A stretch of 64,000 nucleotides of DNA. Origin: Eubacteriales bacterium (lineage in GTDB: Bacteria; Bacillota; Clostridia; Peptostreptococcales; Anaerovoracaceae). Below the pieces are notes generated by a model, which had not been told where the DNA came from, did not search any database, and saw only the letters and a program-made list of their open reading frames with translations. Positions 16,660-24,715 of this stretch are shown piece by piece. The position numbers and the translations under genes are program-made. The stretch covers positions 1 through 64,000 of the forward strand of contig JAQWFH010000003.1 in NCBI GenBank assembly GCA_028704515.1, read 5' to 3'. Position 1 is the stretch's first letter. Each line of letters starts with the position of its first letter.

Positions 16660-17724
16660 ATGACTATCCCATACATCGTTTTTTCAAAACGCTCCTGCGG
16701 GGAGCTTCGCTCTTGTATTGTTGAAAATTACGGGCTCATTCGGCACGAATATCCATTTATCAATGCGATGTGCATAGAGGTCCCAGAAGAAAAGGTTGCA
16801 CGGATTAAAAAGCACAGACTTGTTTCCATGGTTCTTAGAGACGGTGTTGTAAAGAAAATGTCTACAAGTGATAGCGCTTATGCTGCGCATCTACCTATAG
16901 CAATCCCCTTTTCCGCAACTGGCGGATACGGAGTAACCATTGCAATTATTGACACTGGTATATCACCACATTATGATTTTCTAAAGCCGCACTGCCGTCT
17001 TTTTGCATTTAAAGATGTTATATCAAACGAGGTTCTCCCGTACGACGACGATGGACACGGAACACACGTGGCCGGAATTGCCGCGGGCAACGGTCATTCC
17101 TGCAATGGTCACATTAAGGGCACCGCCCCTCTTGCAAATATTGTAGCCGTAAAAGCCCTCGACGAAACGGGAAGCGGTACATCATCCGATATACTTGCCG
17201 CCATGCAGTGGATCTCGGATAATAAAGAAAGATACAATATACGTGTATTAAATCTTTCCTTTGGGGTTCCATCCGAAGAAGAAGATGCTCCCGATCCTCT
17301 CGTTGTAGGAACAACTGCCCTTGTGCGGCAAGGAATAACAGTAATTGCGGCTGCCGGCAACTCGGGGCCTAAGTCTCGCACAATAAGCTCTCCTGGTATA
17401 AATCCTCTTATAGTAACCGTAGGCGCTTACGGCCCTAATGGGATTGCAGATTTCTCAAGCAGGGGCCCTGTCAACTACTCTGTAAGAAAGCCTGATCTGC
17501 TTGCCCCTGGTGTAAACATAGCCTCCATGAATGCGTTAAACCCCAAAGCATATGCCATGCAAACGGGGACCTCTATGTCCTGCCCCTATGTTTCGGGGCT
17601 TGCCGCTTGCATTATAAGCGAGTACCCACGTCTTTCTCCAAAGGGGGTTAAGCGTCTTCTTAGGAATCTGGCGGTTCCTATGCGGGGTATATCAATAGAT
17701 ATCCAAGGAGCTGGCTTCCTATAG
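16660..17724 (+). CDS. Subtilisin-like serine peptidase, probably intracellular (S8)
   Basis: Peptidase S8 of 354 aa with the full triad: Asp98 in IIDTGIS, His133 in DGHGTHVAGI and Ser305 in GTSMSCP, plus the oxyanion Asn in AAAGNSG. There is no signal peptide or membrane segment. The first 90 residues look like an inhibitor-type prodomain (basic, with YPFINAMCIEVPEEKV). It is therefore probably cytosolic, like the Isp proteases of Bacillus, or exported by an unknown route. GGAGG precedes the ATG. Its 3' end overlaps that of the next, convergent gene by 6 bp. Confidence 0.9.
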   Translation: MTIPYIVFSKRSCGELRSCIVENYGLIRHEYPFINAMCIEVPEEKVARIKKHRLVSMVLRDGVVKKMSTSDSAYAAHLPIAIPFSATGGYGVTIAIIDTGISPHYDFLKPHCRLFAFKDVISNEVLPYDDDGHGTHVAGIAAGNGHSCNGHIKGTAPLANIVAVKALDETGSGTSSDILAAMQWISDNKERYNIRVLNLSFGVPSEEEDAPDPLVVGTTALVRQGITVIAAAGNSGPKSRTISSPGINPLIVTVGAYGPNGIADFSSRGPVNYSVRKPDLLAPGVNIASMNALNPKAYAMQTGTSMSCPYVSGLAACIISEYPRLSPKGVKRLLRNLAVPMRGISIDIQGAGFL

Positions 17725-18525
17725 TATGATTTGCATTCCAACCCCGACTTCACCTATATTGAGGTCTTTTCCCATTTCGATTTTTGCTTTTAACGATACA
17801 CAGTGGCAAGGGTAAAAATACCTTATTTGCTGATCTTTAAAATATTCTTTTGTTCTTGTAAGCCTCTCATTGTTTTCAAATAAATGAAAGCCTCCCAAGA
17901 CTCCTGAAATTTTTTGGACGCCGCATACTTGCTTGGCATGTTCCGCTATATTGCATATGCCTCGGTGTGAGCAGCCTGTTATTATGAATAGTCCTTGTTC
18001 GCCTATATATGCCAATGCTGTATCCTCAGTAAGGGAATCCGGCATAGATTTGCCATCCTTTGTTACAACCCCGATGGAGGGAATCTCCTCAAAATCATTT
18101 TTCATAGGTATCTCACCTAAGAATACAAGCCTCGGCGTTATAAACACGGGCTCCTTTGAAAGTTTAAGCCTCAGCATAGCTGATATCTCCTCTACCGAAA
18201 ATGGCGCCCCTATATCCTCTCCTTCATAATTCTTTTTATCAAAGCATCCCGGATGCGCTATAAGAGTTTTTTCGCTCAAATCGTATTCCTCTTTGAGAAA
18301 TTTAAGCCCTCGTGCGTGGTCGTTATGCCCGTGCGAAAGAATAATCGTATCTATCTTCTCCAGGAGTATTCCCATCTTGTTTGCATTAGAAATAAGAATA
18401 TCTGAATACCCCATGTCAAAGAGGAGCTTACTGTCACCTTCTTCAATATAATATGAAACGGCGGGTTCGCCCAAATAATATTGATCTATATATGTATGGT
18501 TATCGACAAGTACTGTCAGCTTCAT
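17719..18525 (-). CDS. Metallo-beta-lactamase-fold hydrolase
   Basis: Protein of 268 aa with the MBL zinc motif LSHGHNDHARG, a distal TGCSHRGICNI and a GGFHLF motif. These resemble the group annotated as 7,8-dihydropterin-6-methyl-4-(beta-D-ribofuranosyl)aminobenzene-phosphate synthase-like; the substrate is not known. The ATG at 18525 with GGAGTG upstream begins MKLTVLVDNHTYI; a longer reading frame to 18672 has no support. It is convergent with the subtilisin gene and shares its last bases, with no terminator between. Confidence 0.8.
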   Translation of the reverse strand: MKLTVLVDNHTYIDQYYLGEPAVSYYIEEGDSKLLFDMGYSDILISNANKMGILLEKIDTIILSHGHNDHARGLKFLKEEYDLSEKTLIAHPGCFDKKNYEGEDIGAPFSVEEISAMLRLKLSKEPVFITPRLVFLGEIPMKNDFEEIPSIGVVTKDGKSMPDSLTEDTALAYIGEQGLFIITGCSHRGICNIAEHAKQVCGVQKISGVLGGFHLFENNERLTRTKEYFKDQQIRYFYPCHCVSLKAKIEMGKDLNIGEVGVGMQIIL

Positions 18526-18659
18526 TCTATCACACTCCTTTTTAAAATGATTATATCTTATACTTATTGCAAAATCAACGAAAGTAATAGCGTCAGCGCC
18601 TGCCTCTGTGTTATATTTCATAAAATTAAAAATTTTTTTGTTTTCATTCACAAAAACTG

Positions 18660-18688
18660 TTGACATTCCCAAAAGAATATAATAAAAT
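18660..18688 (+). promoter_or_regulatory. aroF promoter
   Basis: TTGACA at 18660-18665, a 17-bp spacer and TAAAAT at 18683-18688. Transcription would start near 18695, giving a leader of about 165 nt before the aroF ATG. The rest of the 334-nt gap (18526-18659) shows nothing else recognisable. Confidence 0.75.
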
Positions 18689-18719
18689 TTAACTTGTAAA
18701 ACTCCTTTTATAAAACTAA

Positions 18720-18798
18720 TACTGAGAATGAACTCAGTACATCAAAAGCTACACTCTTTTACCGCCTCCGTAATTCCCTTGCGGAGGTTTTGCTTTTT
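18720..18798 (+). terminator. Attenuator-like leader of aroF
   Basis: Inside the aroF leader a small hairpin (TACTGAG 18720-18726 with CTCAGTA 18733-18739) is followed by a terminator: CCTCCG 18765-18770, CGGAGG 18782-18787, then TTTTGCTTTTTTG. The terminator sits between promoter and gene, so aroF must be read through it. No T-box motif or convincing antiterminator was found. Confidence 0.6.
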
Positions 18799-18859
18799 TG
18801 TTGTAGCACTGCTTTTTCCGTGATAGAATATGTGTAGACAAAATAGAAAGGAATACACA

Positions 18860-19693
18860 ATGCAGGAAAATACAAATCCGAGCAACTTAATGGTAAGTCG
18901 AGAATATAAGCCTAAAGATACCGTCATTACAATCGGTGAAGGAACTTCTGCCGTTAAAGTCGGCGGAGATAATTTTTTTATAATAGCCGGTCCCTGCACT
19001 GTCGAATCGCCTGAAATGGTTTGCCGAATTGCAGAAGCGGTGAAACATGCGGGAGCAACAATCTTAAGAGGCGGAGCTTTTAAGCCTCGCACCTCTCCCT
19101 ATTCCTTCCAAGGCAATGAGGCAGAAGGTTTGAAATGGCTAGCCGAAGCAAAAAAGCGCACCGGACTACCCGTCGTTTCTGAAATAACGTCGATATCTCA
19201 GTTACATCTGTTTAATGAAATAGATATTCTTCAGGTGGGCTCACGCAATATGCAAAACTATGAGCTTCTAAAGGCTCTCGGGAAAATAGATAAGCCGGTT
19301 CTTCTCAAAAGAGGCGTCTCTGCCTCGCTGACAGATTTTCTTTTGAGCGCCGAATATATAGTTTCCGGTGGAAATCCAAACGTTATTTTGTGCGAGAGAG
19401 GCATACGCACTTTCGAAAGAGAGACGCGTAATACACCCGATATCGCCGCCATCCCTTTGCTTCGACAAATGACACATTTACCGGTAATATCCGATCCTTC
19501 ACATTCCACAGGCCTTTCCGAATTGGTAAGTCCGCTTGCTTTGGCCGCGACTGCAGCCGGCGCGGAAGGTATAATGATAGAGGTTCACGATAACCCTAAA
19601 GCGGCTTTATGCGACGGCAGACAAAGTATAACGCCTCCAGAATTCGAGCTTTTGATAGGTAAAATCCGCAAAATTGCAGAGACTGTAAAATAA
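18860..19693 (+). CDS. aroF: 3-deoxy-7-phosphoheptulonate synthase (DAHP synthase, AroF type)
   Basis: Condenses phosphoenolpyruvate with erythrose 4-phosphate to start aromatic amino-acid synthesis; 277 aa TIM barrel of the I-beta/KDO8P-like class. Visible motifs are IIAGPCTVES, LRGGAFKPRTSPYSFQG, QVGSRNMQN, LLKRGVSA, LCERGIRTFE and SDPSHSTG, which include the metal Cys and His. There is no N-terminal ferredoxin-like or chorismate-mutase regulatory domain, so feedback control of the enzyme is not evident. The attenuator-like leader may take that role. The ATG at 18860 follows AAAGGA. Confidence 0.95.
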   Translation: MQENTNPSNLMVSREYKPKDTVITIGEGTSAVKVGGDNFFIIAGPCTVESPEMVCRIAEAVKHAGATILRGGAFKPRTSPYSFQGNEAEGLKWLAEAKKRTGLPVVSEITSISQLHLFNEIDILQVGSRNMQNYELLKALGKIDKPVLLKRGVSASLTDFLLSAEYIVSGGNPNVILCERGIRTFERETRNTPDIAAIPLLRQMTHLPVISDPSHSTGLSELVSPLALAATAAGAEGIMIEVHDNPKAALCDGRQSITPPEFELLIGKIRKIAETVK

Positions 19694-19746
19694 GATTCTT
19701 TATATTTTTTCTACACTACTGACACAAAAGCATCACAAACATACAG

Positions 19747-19872
19747 TATAATTGTCTCATAAGTAAGGGGTATTTACTTATGAACTTTCCTTTTTTATTT
19801 GATACACACGCTTTCAAGGAAAATCCGGTTCTGTCCGGGTTTTTTCTTTTTGTTTTTTGTAATAATTGTTGA
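19747..19872 (+). other. Candidate small transcript with 30-codon ORF
   Basis: A TATAAT at 19747-19752 (no good -35) precedes a perfect 9-bp hairpin, CATAAGTAA 19758-19766 with TTACTTATG 19774-19782. The hairpin encloses AAGGGG and ends in an ATG opening a 30-codon frame rich in Phe (19780-19872). A terminator lies inside the frame. It may be a leader, a small RNA, or only the aroF 3' region. Confidence 0.35.
19821..19856 (+). terminator. Rho-independent terminator between aroF and niaP
   Basis: AAATCCGG (19821-19828) pairs with CCGGGTTT (19835-19842), followed by a T-rich run to 19856. It can end aroF transcription or the small transcript before niaP. Confidence 0.8.
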
Positions 19873-19995
19873 TTTTTACAAAAGGCGGTGTTAAACTGTA
19901 AAACGTAGTGTCAAGACAGGTGAATATACATATTCAAGTTCCCTTGAGTCTAGTATCCAGTGGGACAAGATGGGTAAAATAAATATAACACCTGT
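19869..19995 (+). promoter_or_regulatory. niaP promoter with NiaR-like operator
   Basis: TTGATT (19869-19874), a 17-bp spacer and TAAACT (19892-19897) form a promoter. At the expected start lies GTGTCAAGACAGGTG (19908-19922), whose reverse complement resembles the niacin-responsive NiaR operator as I recall it. A second copy of the complementary half, ACACCTGT, lies at 19988-19995 just before the ribosome site. The sequence between shows no other feature. Confidence 0.55.
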
Positions 19996-20021
19996 AAATA
20001 ATATTTATTAAAGGAGAGGTC

Positions 20022-21362
20022 ATGTTAAATATTGCACATAGGATCGATCGACTCCCATCTACTCCCATGCTGAGAAAAATAATATTTGTAGTGGGTATAG
20101 GCTGGTTGTTCGATGCGATGGATCAAGGAATGGTTTCGGGAGTTATGGCCGCCATTGGAACAGATTGGGGTTTGACGACGGCGCAACTGGGTTTTCTAGG
20201 AAGCTCAGGCATGCTGGGTATGGCTCTTGGGGCCGCGGTATCGGGTATGGCTGCCGACAGATTCGGACGTAAAAATATAATTATGTACACATTGCTAATT
20301 TTCGGTTTTGGCAGCATTCTGTCAGGCTTTGCAATGAATTATACCATGCTTTTGGTCTTAAGATTCATAACCGGCTTTGGCCTCGGCGGAGAGCTGCCTG
20401 CAGCTTCAACCCTTGTAAGTGAATTCTCACCGACAAAAATTAGAGGACGAAATGTCATTATCTTGGAAAGCTTCTGGGCTTGGGGTTGGATTTTAGCTGC
20501 CTTAGTTGCCTATATGCTGATTCCGGTCTATGGATGGCGTATAGCGTTCTTCGTAGGCGGTGTACCGGCTCTGTTTGCTGCTTATTTGAGAAGGGGAGTT
20601 CCTGAATCCCCAAGATATCTCGAAGCCTCCGGCAAAGTTGAAGAAGCTGATAAGCTTGTAAAAATCATGGAAAAGCAAGCCGGAATTACGGACAATGTCG
20701 ATAACATCTCGCAATATGAAAATAATGGGGAATCGAAGATAAAGGTAACCTTTAAAGATCTTTGGTCCAAAAAATATATAAGAAGTACTGTTGTTCTATG
20801 GGTAATATGGTTCGGTATAAATTTCGGTTATTATGGGTTTGTTTTATGGACCCCGACCTTGCTTGTAGGTAAGGGCTTTGCCTTGGTAAAGAGCTTTGAA
20901 TTCACATTAATTATGTGCCTTGCTCAGCTACCCGGATATTTCAGTGCGGCCTATCTCGTCGAAAGGATCGGCAGAAAAAAAGTTCTTTCCATTTATTTCA
21001 CAGGAACTGCGTTAGCTGCCTGGATGTTTGGACATGCCGGCAGTGTTACTGAGATTTTGATTTATGGCTCTTTACTATATTTCTTCAGTCTGGGAGCTTG
21101 GGGATGCGTTTATGCATACACACCTGAGATCTATCCGACAGTCGCAAGAGGAACAGGCGTAGGTTGGGCGGCAGCTTTTGGACGTGTCGGCGCTTTCACC
21201 GCACCTCTCGTCGTTCCGGTAATATACACCGCCTTTGGAGAACAGAATGGCTATACCTATGTTTTCGTAGCGCTTACAGCAGTATTTGCTTGCGTCGCAT
21301 TGGTTGTAGCACTTTTCGGAAAGGAAACTATGGGCAAGTCCTTAGAGGAAATAAGCTCCTGA
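20022..21362 (+). CDS. MFS transporter, NiaP-like (niacin/aromatic acid)
   Basis: Twelve-helix major facilitator of 446 aa. The loop 2-3 signature is MAADRFGRKNI and the repeated loop 8-9 version ERIGRKKV; RFITGFGLGGELPAAS and PESPRYLEASGK are typical of the sugar/aromatic-acid:proton symporter branch that contains NiaP. The N-terminal FDAMDQGMVSGVMAAIGTDWGLT also fits NiaP. Niacin as substrate is supported by the NiaR-like operator, but sequence alone cannot exclude another organic acid. AAAGGAGAGG precedes the ATG. Confidence 0.75.
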   Translation: MLNIAHRIDRLPSTPMLRKIIFVVGIGWLFDAMDQGMVSGVMAAIGTDWGLTTAQLGFLGSSGMLGMALGAAVSGMAADRFGRKNIIMYTLLIFGFGSILSGFAMNYTMLLVLRFITGFGLGGELPAASTLVSEFSPTKIRGRNVIILESFWAWGWILAALVAYMLIPVYGWRIAFFVGGVPALFAAYLRRGVPESPRYLEASGKVEEADKLVKIMEKQAGITDNVDNISQYENNGESKIKVTFKDLWSKKYIRSTVVLWVIWFGINFGYYGFVLWTPTLLVGKGFALVKSFEFTLIMCLAQLPGYFSAAYLVERIGRKKVLSIYFTGTALAAWMFGHAGSVTEILIYGSLLYFFSLGAWGCVYAYTPEIYPTVARGTGVGWAAAFGRVGAFTAPLVVPVIYTAFGEQNGYTYVFVALTAVFACVALVVALFGKETMGKSLEEISS

Positions 21363-21410
21363 TTTACCGTCTAGGCTCATAGCTCAATGTAGTAAATACC
21401 GCAAAATTCT

Positions 21411-21441
21411 AAAGGTCACGGAAATCATCCCGTGACCTTTT
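21411..21441. terminator. Bidirectional terminator between niaP and dtxR-type gene
   Basis: AAAGGTCACGG pairs with CCGTGACCTTT, with A and T runs on the two sides. It serves the two convergent genes. Confidence 0.85.
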
Positions 21442-21463
21442 AAAATTTATGTAATACTAAGCG

Positions 21464-21838
21464 TTACTTTTCATGCGAGCAAAGTGCGCTTTTGAGTTTC
21501 TGATATGTCTCCTCGCTCAAATCGTGCTCTATTCTGCATGCATCATTTTTTGCATTTTCGGCACTTACGCCCAAAACCTCTTGAAAATATCTCGTTATCG
21601 TGCGGTGCCTGTCATAAATTTGCTCTGCTTTTGCCCGCCCTTTTTTTGTAAGAACAATATACCCGGATTCATCTATTACAATATAATCCGATTTTTTTAG
21701 GATTCCCATAGCTCGACTCACACTCGGTTTAGAATAACCCAGATCCGTAGCAATATCTATGGAACGAACATTTCCTATTGCTTTCTCCAATACGAGTATA
21801 GTCTCAAGATAGTCTTCGCCCGATTCACGAATAGCCAT
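21464..21838 (-). CDS. DtxR/MntR-family metal-dependent regulator
   Basis: Winged-helix metalloregulator of 124 aa. The N-terminal ESGEDYLETILVLEK, the recognition helix YSKPSVSRAMGILKKSDYI and the metal-ligand region HRTITRYFQEVLGV...DACRIEHDLSEET match the short MntR-type proteins without an SH3 domain. It would bind Mn2+ or Fe2+ and repress uptake genes. No transporter is adjacent. The palindrome at 9219-9234 is a candidate target within the window. The ATG at 21838 follows GGAGGAG. Confidence 0.88.
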   Translation of the reverse strand: MAIRESGEDYLETILVLEKAIGNVRSIDIATDLGYSKPSVSRAMGILKKSDYIVIDESGYIVLTKKGRAKAEQIYDRHRTITRYFQEVLGVSAENAKNDACRIEHDLSEETYQKLKSALCSHEK

Positions 21839-21898
21839 ATTCTCCTCCACTTCTTACAATAAGACCGAACTCAAGCCTCATATTTATAAATGCAGTTC

Positions 21899-22795
21899 CT
21901 ATAACAAATGATTTTCTATAATCTGCTTGTCAAAGTCAAAATCTTCTATCTGCAGATAATATTCCGCCGAATCAATCAGTGCCTTCATAGGGCAAAGTCC
22001 TATCAATTCGGTTCCTATGACGGAAACACCGTAGCGTGCGGCTTCAGCTCTTACCAGCTCCGTTACTCTATAAAGAGGCGTAACTGTAAAGTCCGTCATA
22101 TTGATTGAAACCTGAGCAATATTTCTGTCCTTAAGCATTACACCCAAAGCTTTTACGCATTCGAGTCCTCCGCCGGATTTTCTTATAATTTTTGAGATTT
22201 TATTTGCAATTTCAATATTGTCGGTACCCAAATTGATATTATATGCTACAAGCGGTGGCCTTGCCCCTACAGCTACCACTCCTCCTGTAGGATGTATGCG
22301 GCGCCCCCCGAAATCAGGAGCCCATTGCTCGTCCTTGACCTTTTCAGCCATTCCTTCGAATTGCCCTTTTCTCACTGCAGCAAGATTCTGTCTGTGAGGT
22401 GCCGTTGCTGATTTTTCATAAAGGAAAACCGGCAGGTTCGCCTCCTCTGCAACACGACGTCCAACCCTCTCTGCAAGCTCGACACACTCTTCGGTTGTGG
22501 TGTCCTTAATAGGAACAAACGGCATTACGTCCACGCATCCCATTCTCGGATGCTCTCCCTCGTGCTTTGTTAGGTCGATAAGCTCAACTGCCTTCTTTGC
22601 AAGCTTTACACTTGCCTCCTCGCACGCCTCCGGACTTCCCATGTATGTTATAACCGTTCTGTTGTGACTCGCATCAGAGGAATAATCAAGCAGCGAGCAT
22701 CCTGGTGTCGTGCGGATTTGATCTACGCACGCTTCAATTATATCCTTATTTCTGCCTTCTGAAATATTCGGTATACTTTCAATTATCTTAGCCAT
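21899..22795 (-). CDS. ftcD: Glutamate formimidoyltransferase
   Basis: Transfers the formimino group of N-formimino-L-glutamate to tetrahydrofolate, the last histidine-degradation step yielding glutamate; 298 aa. It corresponds only to the formiminotransferase half of mammalian FTCD. NISEGRN at the N-terminus, the region SHNRTVITYMG with the expected catalytic His, and GARPPLVAYNINL are family landmarks. It is the last gene of the hut operon; the cyclodeaminase half is the separate preceding gene. Confidence 0.93.
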   Translation of the reverse strand: MAKIIESIPNISEGRNKDIIEACVDQIRTTPGCSLLDYSSDASHNRTVITYMGSPEACEEASVKLAKKAVELIDLTKHEGEHPRMGCVDVMPFVPIKDTTTEECVELAERVGRRVAEEANLPVFLYEKSATAPHRQNLAAVRKGQFEGMAEKVKDEQWAPDFGGRRIHPTGGVVAVGARPPLVAYNINLGTDNIEIANKISKIIRKSGGGLECVKALGVMLKDRNIAQVSINMTDFTVTPLYRVTELVRAEAARYGVSVIGTELIGLCPMKALIDSAEYYLQIEDFDFDKQIIENHLL

Positions 22796-22817
22796 TTAAA
22801 TACCCTTCCTTTGTAAA

Positions 22818-23444
22818 TTAAAACGTTGCAAGTACTGCTTCATATATTTCATCCGCGATAGCCGAACTTCTTTCGACCATTGCCCTTCCTTCTTTTTCAA
22901 AAAGTGCCTTTTTATCTGCATCCTTTATCGAAGGAAGGTTTATTTTTACATTTAGCCATGAGCCTAGAAGTGCGCTTTTCAAGCTTAGAGCAGCTACTCC
23001 CAAATCAGACGAAACGTTAGGATTAGAATTCCCTACAAGTTTTTTTGTGATGATGAGAGCTTCTTCACTCAGCTTCATGGATTCGAACGGAACCTCTGTT
23101 GCTTTCAGCGTAGCAGCCGCTATCGCCTTACTTCTTTCTTTCTTTTGCTCATCTGTATCTTTAGGCATTTTGTAAGCGGCGGTTACTTCGTTAAATGCTA
23201 AGGTGTCATTATCTATAGCTTCGATAAATGCCTTCAGAAGCGCTTCGCCTTTCTTAAGAACATCTTCACATATCGGAAAAAATTCAGCATATTTTTCTCT
23301 TCCGAATGTCAGATTTACTACCATAAGGGAAAGAGCCGTTCCCTGAGCTCCTGCGAGAGCGCTGACGCTGCCGCCACCCGGAGCAGGTGCATCGGTAGAT
23401 AAAAGATCTAAGAATTGTGTGACTTCCATTTGTGCTAATTTCAT
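22818..23444 (-). CDS. fchA: Formimidoyltetrahydrofolate cyclodeaminase/methenyl-THF cyclohydrolase family
   Basis: All-helical protein of 208 aa, the FTCD C-terminal domain/FchA family. It releases ammonia from 5-formimino-THF to give 5,10-methenyl-THF; FchA relatives instead hydrolyse methenyl-THF. The folate-binding DAPAPGGGSVSALAGAQGTAL and MVVNLTFGREKY motifs are clear. Placement between hutI and the formiminotransferase gene supports the cyclodeaminase role, supplying ammonia and one-carbon units. Confidence 0.9.
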   Translation of the reverse strand: MKLAQMEVTQFLDLLSTDAPAPGGGSVSALAGAQGTALSLMVVNLTFGREKYAEFFPICEDVLKKGEALLKAFIEAIDNDTLAFNEVTAAYKMPKDTDEQKKERSKAIAAATLKATEVPFESMKLSEEALIITKKLVGNSNPNVSSDLGVAALSLKSALLGSWLNVKINLPSIKDADKKALFEKEGRAMVERSSAIADEIYEAVLATF

Positions 23445-23471
23445 AATTTTTTCTCCCTCTATATCTCTATA

Positions 23472-24707
23472 TTACACTAAAATTCCGTTCTTAATAGTCT
23501 CCAGTGCCATGTTTGAACCGAATCTATAGCATACCATTTCCATATCCGGCGCATCCCAGATAACAAAGTCCGCTTGCTTGCCCGGCTCTATGGTTCCTAC
23601 CTTGTCACCCATACCGATCCCGCAAGCAGAGTTTATTGTAACGGCCGTCAGTATTTCTTCAGGTCTCATCCTATATTTTAAATATCCCAAATTCATCGCA
23701 AACTGCAGACTAAGGGATGGGCATGATCCCGGGTTGAAATCCGAGGCTATTGCTACAGGAATCCCCAGCTCTATCATCCTTCTTGCCGGTGCAAAGGTTT
23801 TGCCTAAATAAAAAGAAGTTGCGGGCAGCAGCATCGCCGTAGTTCCGGCTTGCTTCATCGCTGCCATTCCCTTTTCTCCTATAGCGATCAAATGCTCTGC
23901 AGAAACGGCGCCCATCTTACCGGCAAGTTCCGAACCGCCGATTTCTTCTATTTCATCCGCATGAATCTTTAATTTAAAGCCAAGGTCCTTTGCTGTCTGC
24001 ATATATCTTTCCGTCTGTGGAACATCAAATACACCGGTTTCACAAAATACATCGCAAAACTCCGCAAGCCCTTCCTCTTTTATATGAGGAAGCACCTCAT
24101 TACAAAGAAATTCTATAAATTCATCTGTTCTGCCCTTGTATTCGTCAGGTACGGCATGCGCGCCCATAAATGTTGAAACAATACTCATCGGATGATCTTC
24201 GTTTAATTTTTTGGCAACCTTAAGCATCTTCACTTCATTTTCAAGATCAAGACCGTAGCCGCTCTTTATCTCACATGCCGTAATGCCGAGGCAAAGCATT
24301 TCATCCAAGAAGCCCTGAGTCTTATCGTACAGCTCTTTGAAGGAGCTCTCCCTTGTTTTTCTTACAGTGTCGAGTATTCCTCCTCCCGCTGCGAGGATAT
24401 CCAAATAGCTAGCTCCCGCGAGCTTTAACGGTATTTCATGCTGACGATATCCACCGAAAACGAGATGTGTATGCCCCTCGACCAATCCCGGGGTAACAAG
24501 CTTTCCTTCTGCATCTATTATCATTCCTGCATTTCCACTGCCATTGGGCAGCTTTCCGTCCGAGGTTATTTCCTTTATTATCCCGTCCTCGCAAAGAATT
24601 GCGGCATTCTTTATTTTCCTGTTTTCTCCCTGCTCCTCGCCTTTATGGGGGTAGCTTCCTATCGGGGTTTGCAGAATGCCTATGTTTTTTATCAACAATT
24701 TACTCAT
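23472..24707 (-). CDS. hutI: Imidazolonepropionase HutI
   Basis: Amidohydrolase of 411 aa that opens the imidazolone ring to give N-formimino-L-glutamate. Metal ligands are visible in VEGHTHLVFGG, in KIHADEIEEIGG with AEHLIAIG, and Asp in ASDFNPGSCPS. The length is normal for HutI. It starts 8 bp after the hutU stop within the hut operon. Confidence 0.95.
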   Translation of the reverse strand: MSKLLIKNIGILQTPIGSYPHKGEEQGENRKIKNAAILCEDGIIKEITSDGKLPNGSGNAGMIIDAEGKLVTPGLVEGHTHLVFGGYRQHEIPLKLAGASYLDILAAGGGILDTVRKTRESSFKELYDKTQGFLDEMLCLGITACEIKSGYGLDLENEVKMLKVAKKLNEDHPMSIVSTFMGAHAVPDEYKGRTDEFIEFLCNEVLPHIKEEGLAEFCDVFCETGVFDVPQTERYMQTAKDLGFKLKIHADEIEEIGGSELAGKMGAVSAEHLIAIGEKGMAAMKQAGTTAMLLPATSFYLGKTFAPARRMIELGIPVAIASDFNPGSCPSLSLQFAMNLGYLKYRMRPEEILTAVTINSACGIGMGDKVGTIEPGKQADFVIWDAPDMEMVCYRFGSNMALETIKNGILV

Positions 24708-24715
24708 ATCATCAC

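Noticed and set aside
17719-18672. N-terminal extension of the MBL-fold protein to 18672
   Set aside because: The extra 49 residues are AT-rich, overlap the aroF promoter and have no ribosome site; the ATG at 18525 has GGAGTG upstream and begins the fold.
18695-18860. T-box riboswitch before aroF
   Set aside because: A terminator and upstream hairpin are present, but the leader is too short for stem I and the conserved T-box sequence (AGGGTGGNACCGCG) is absent.
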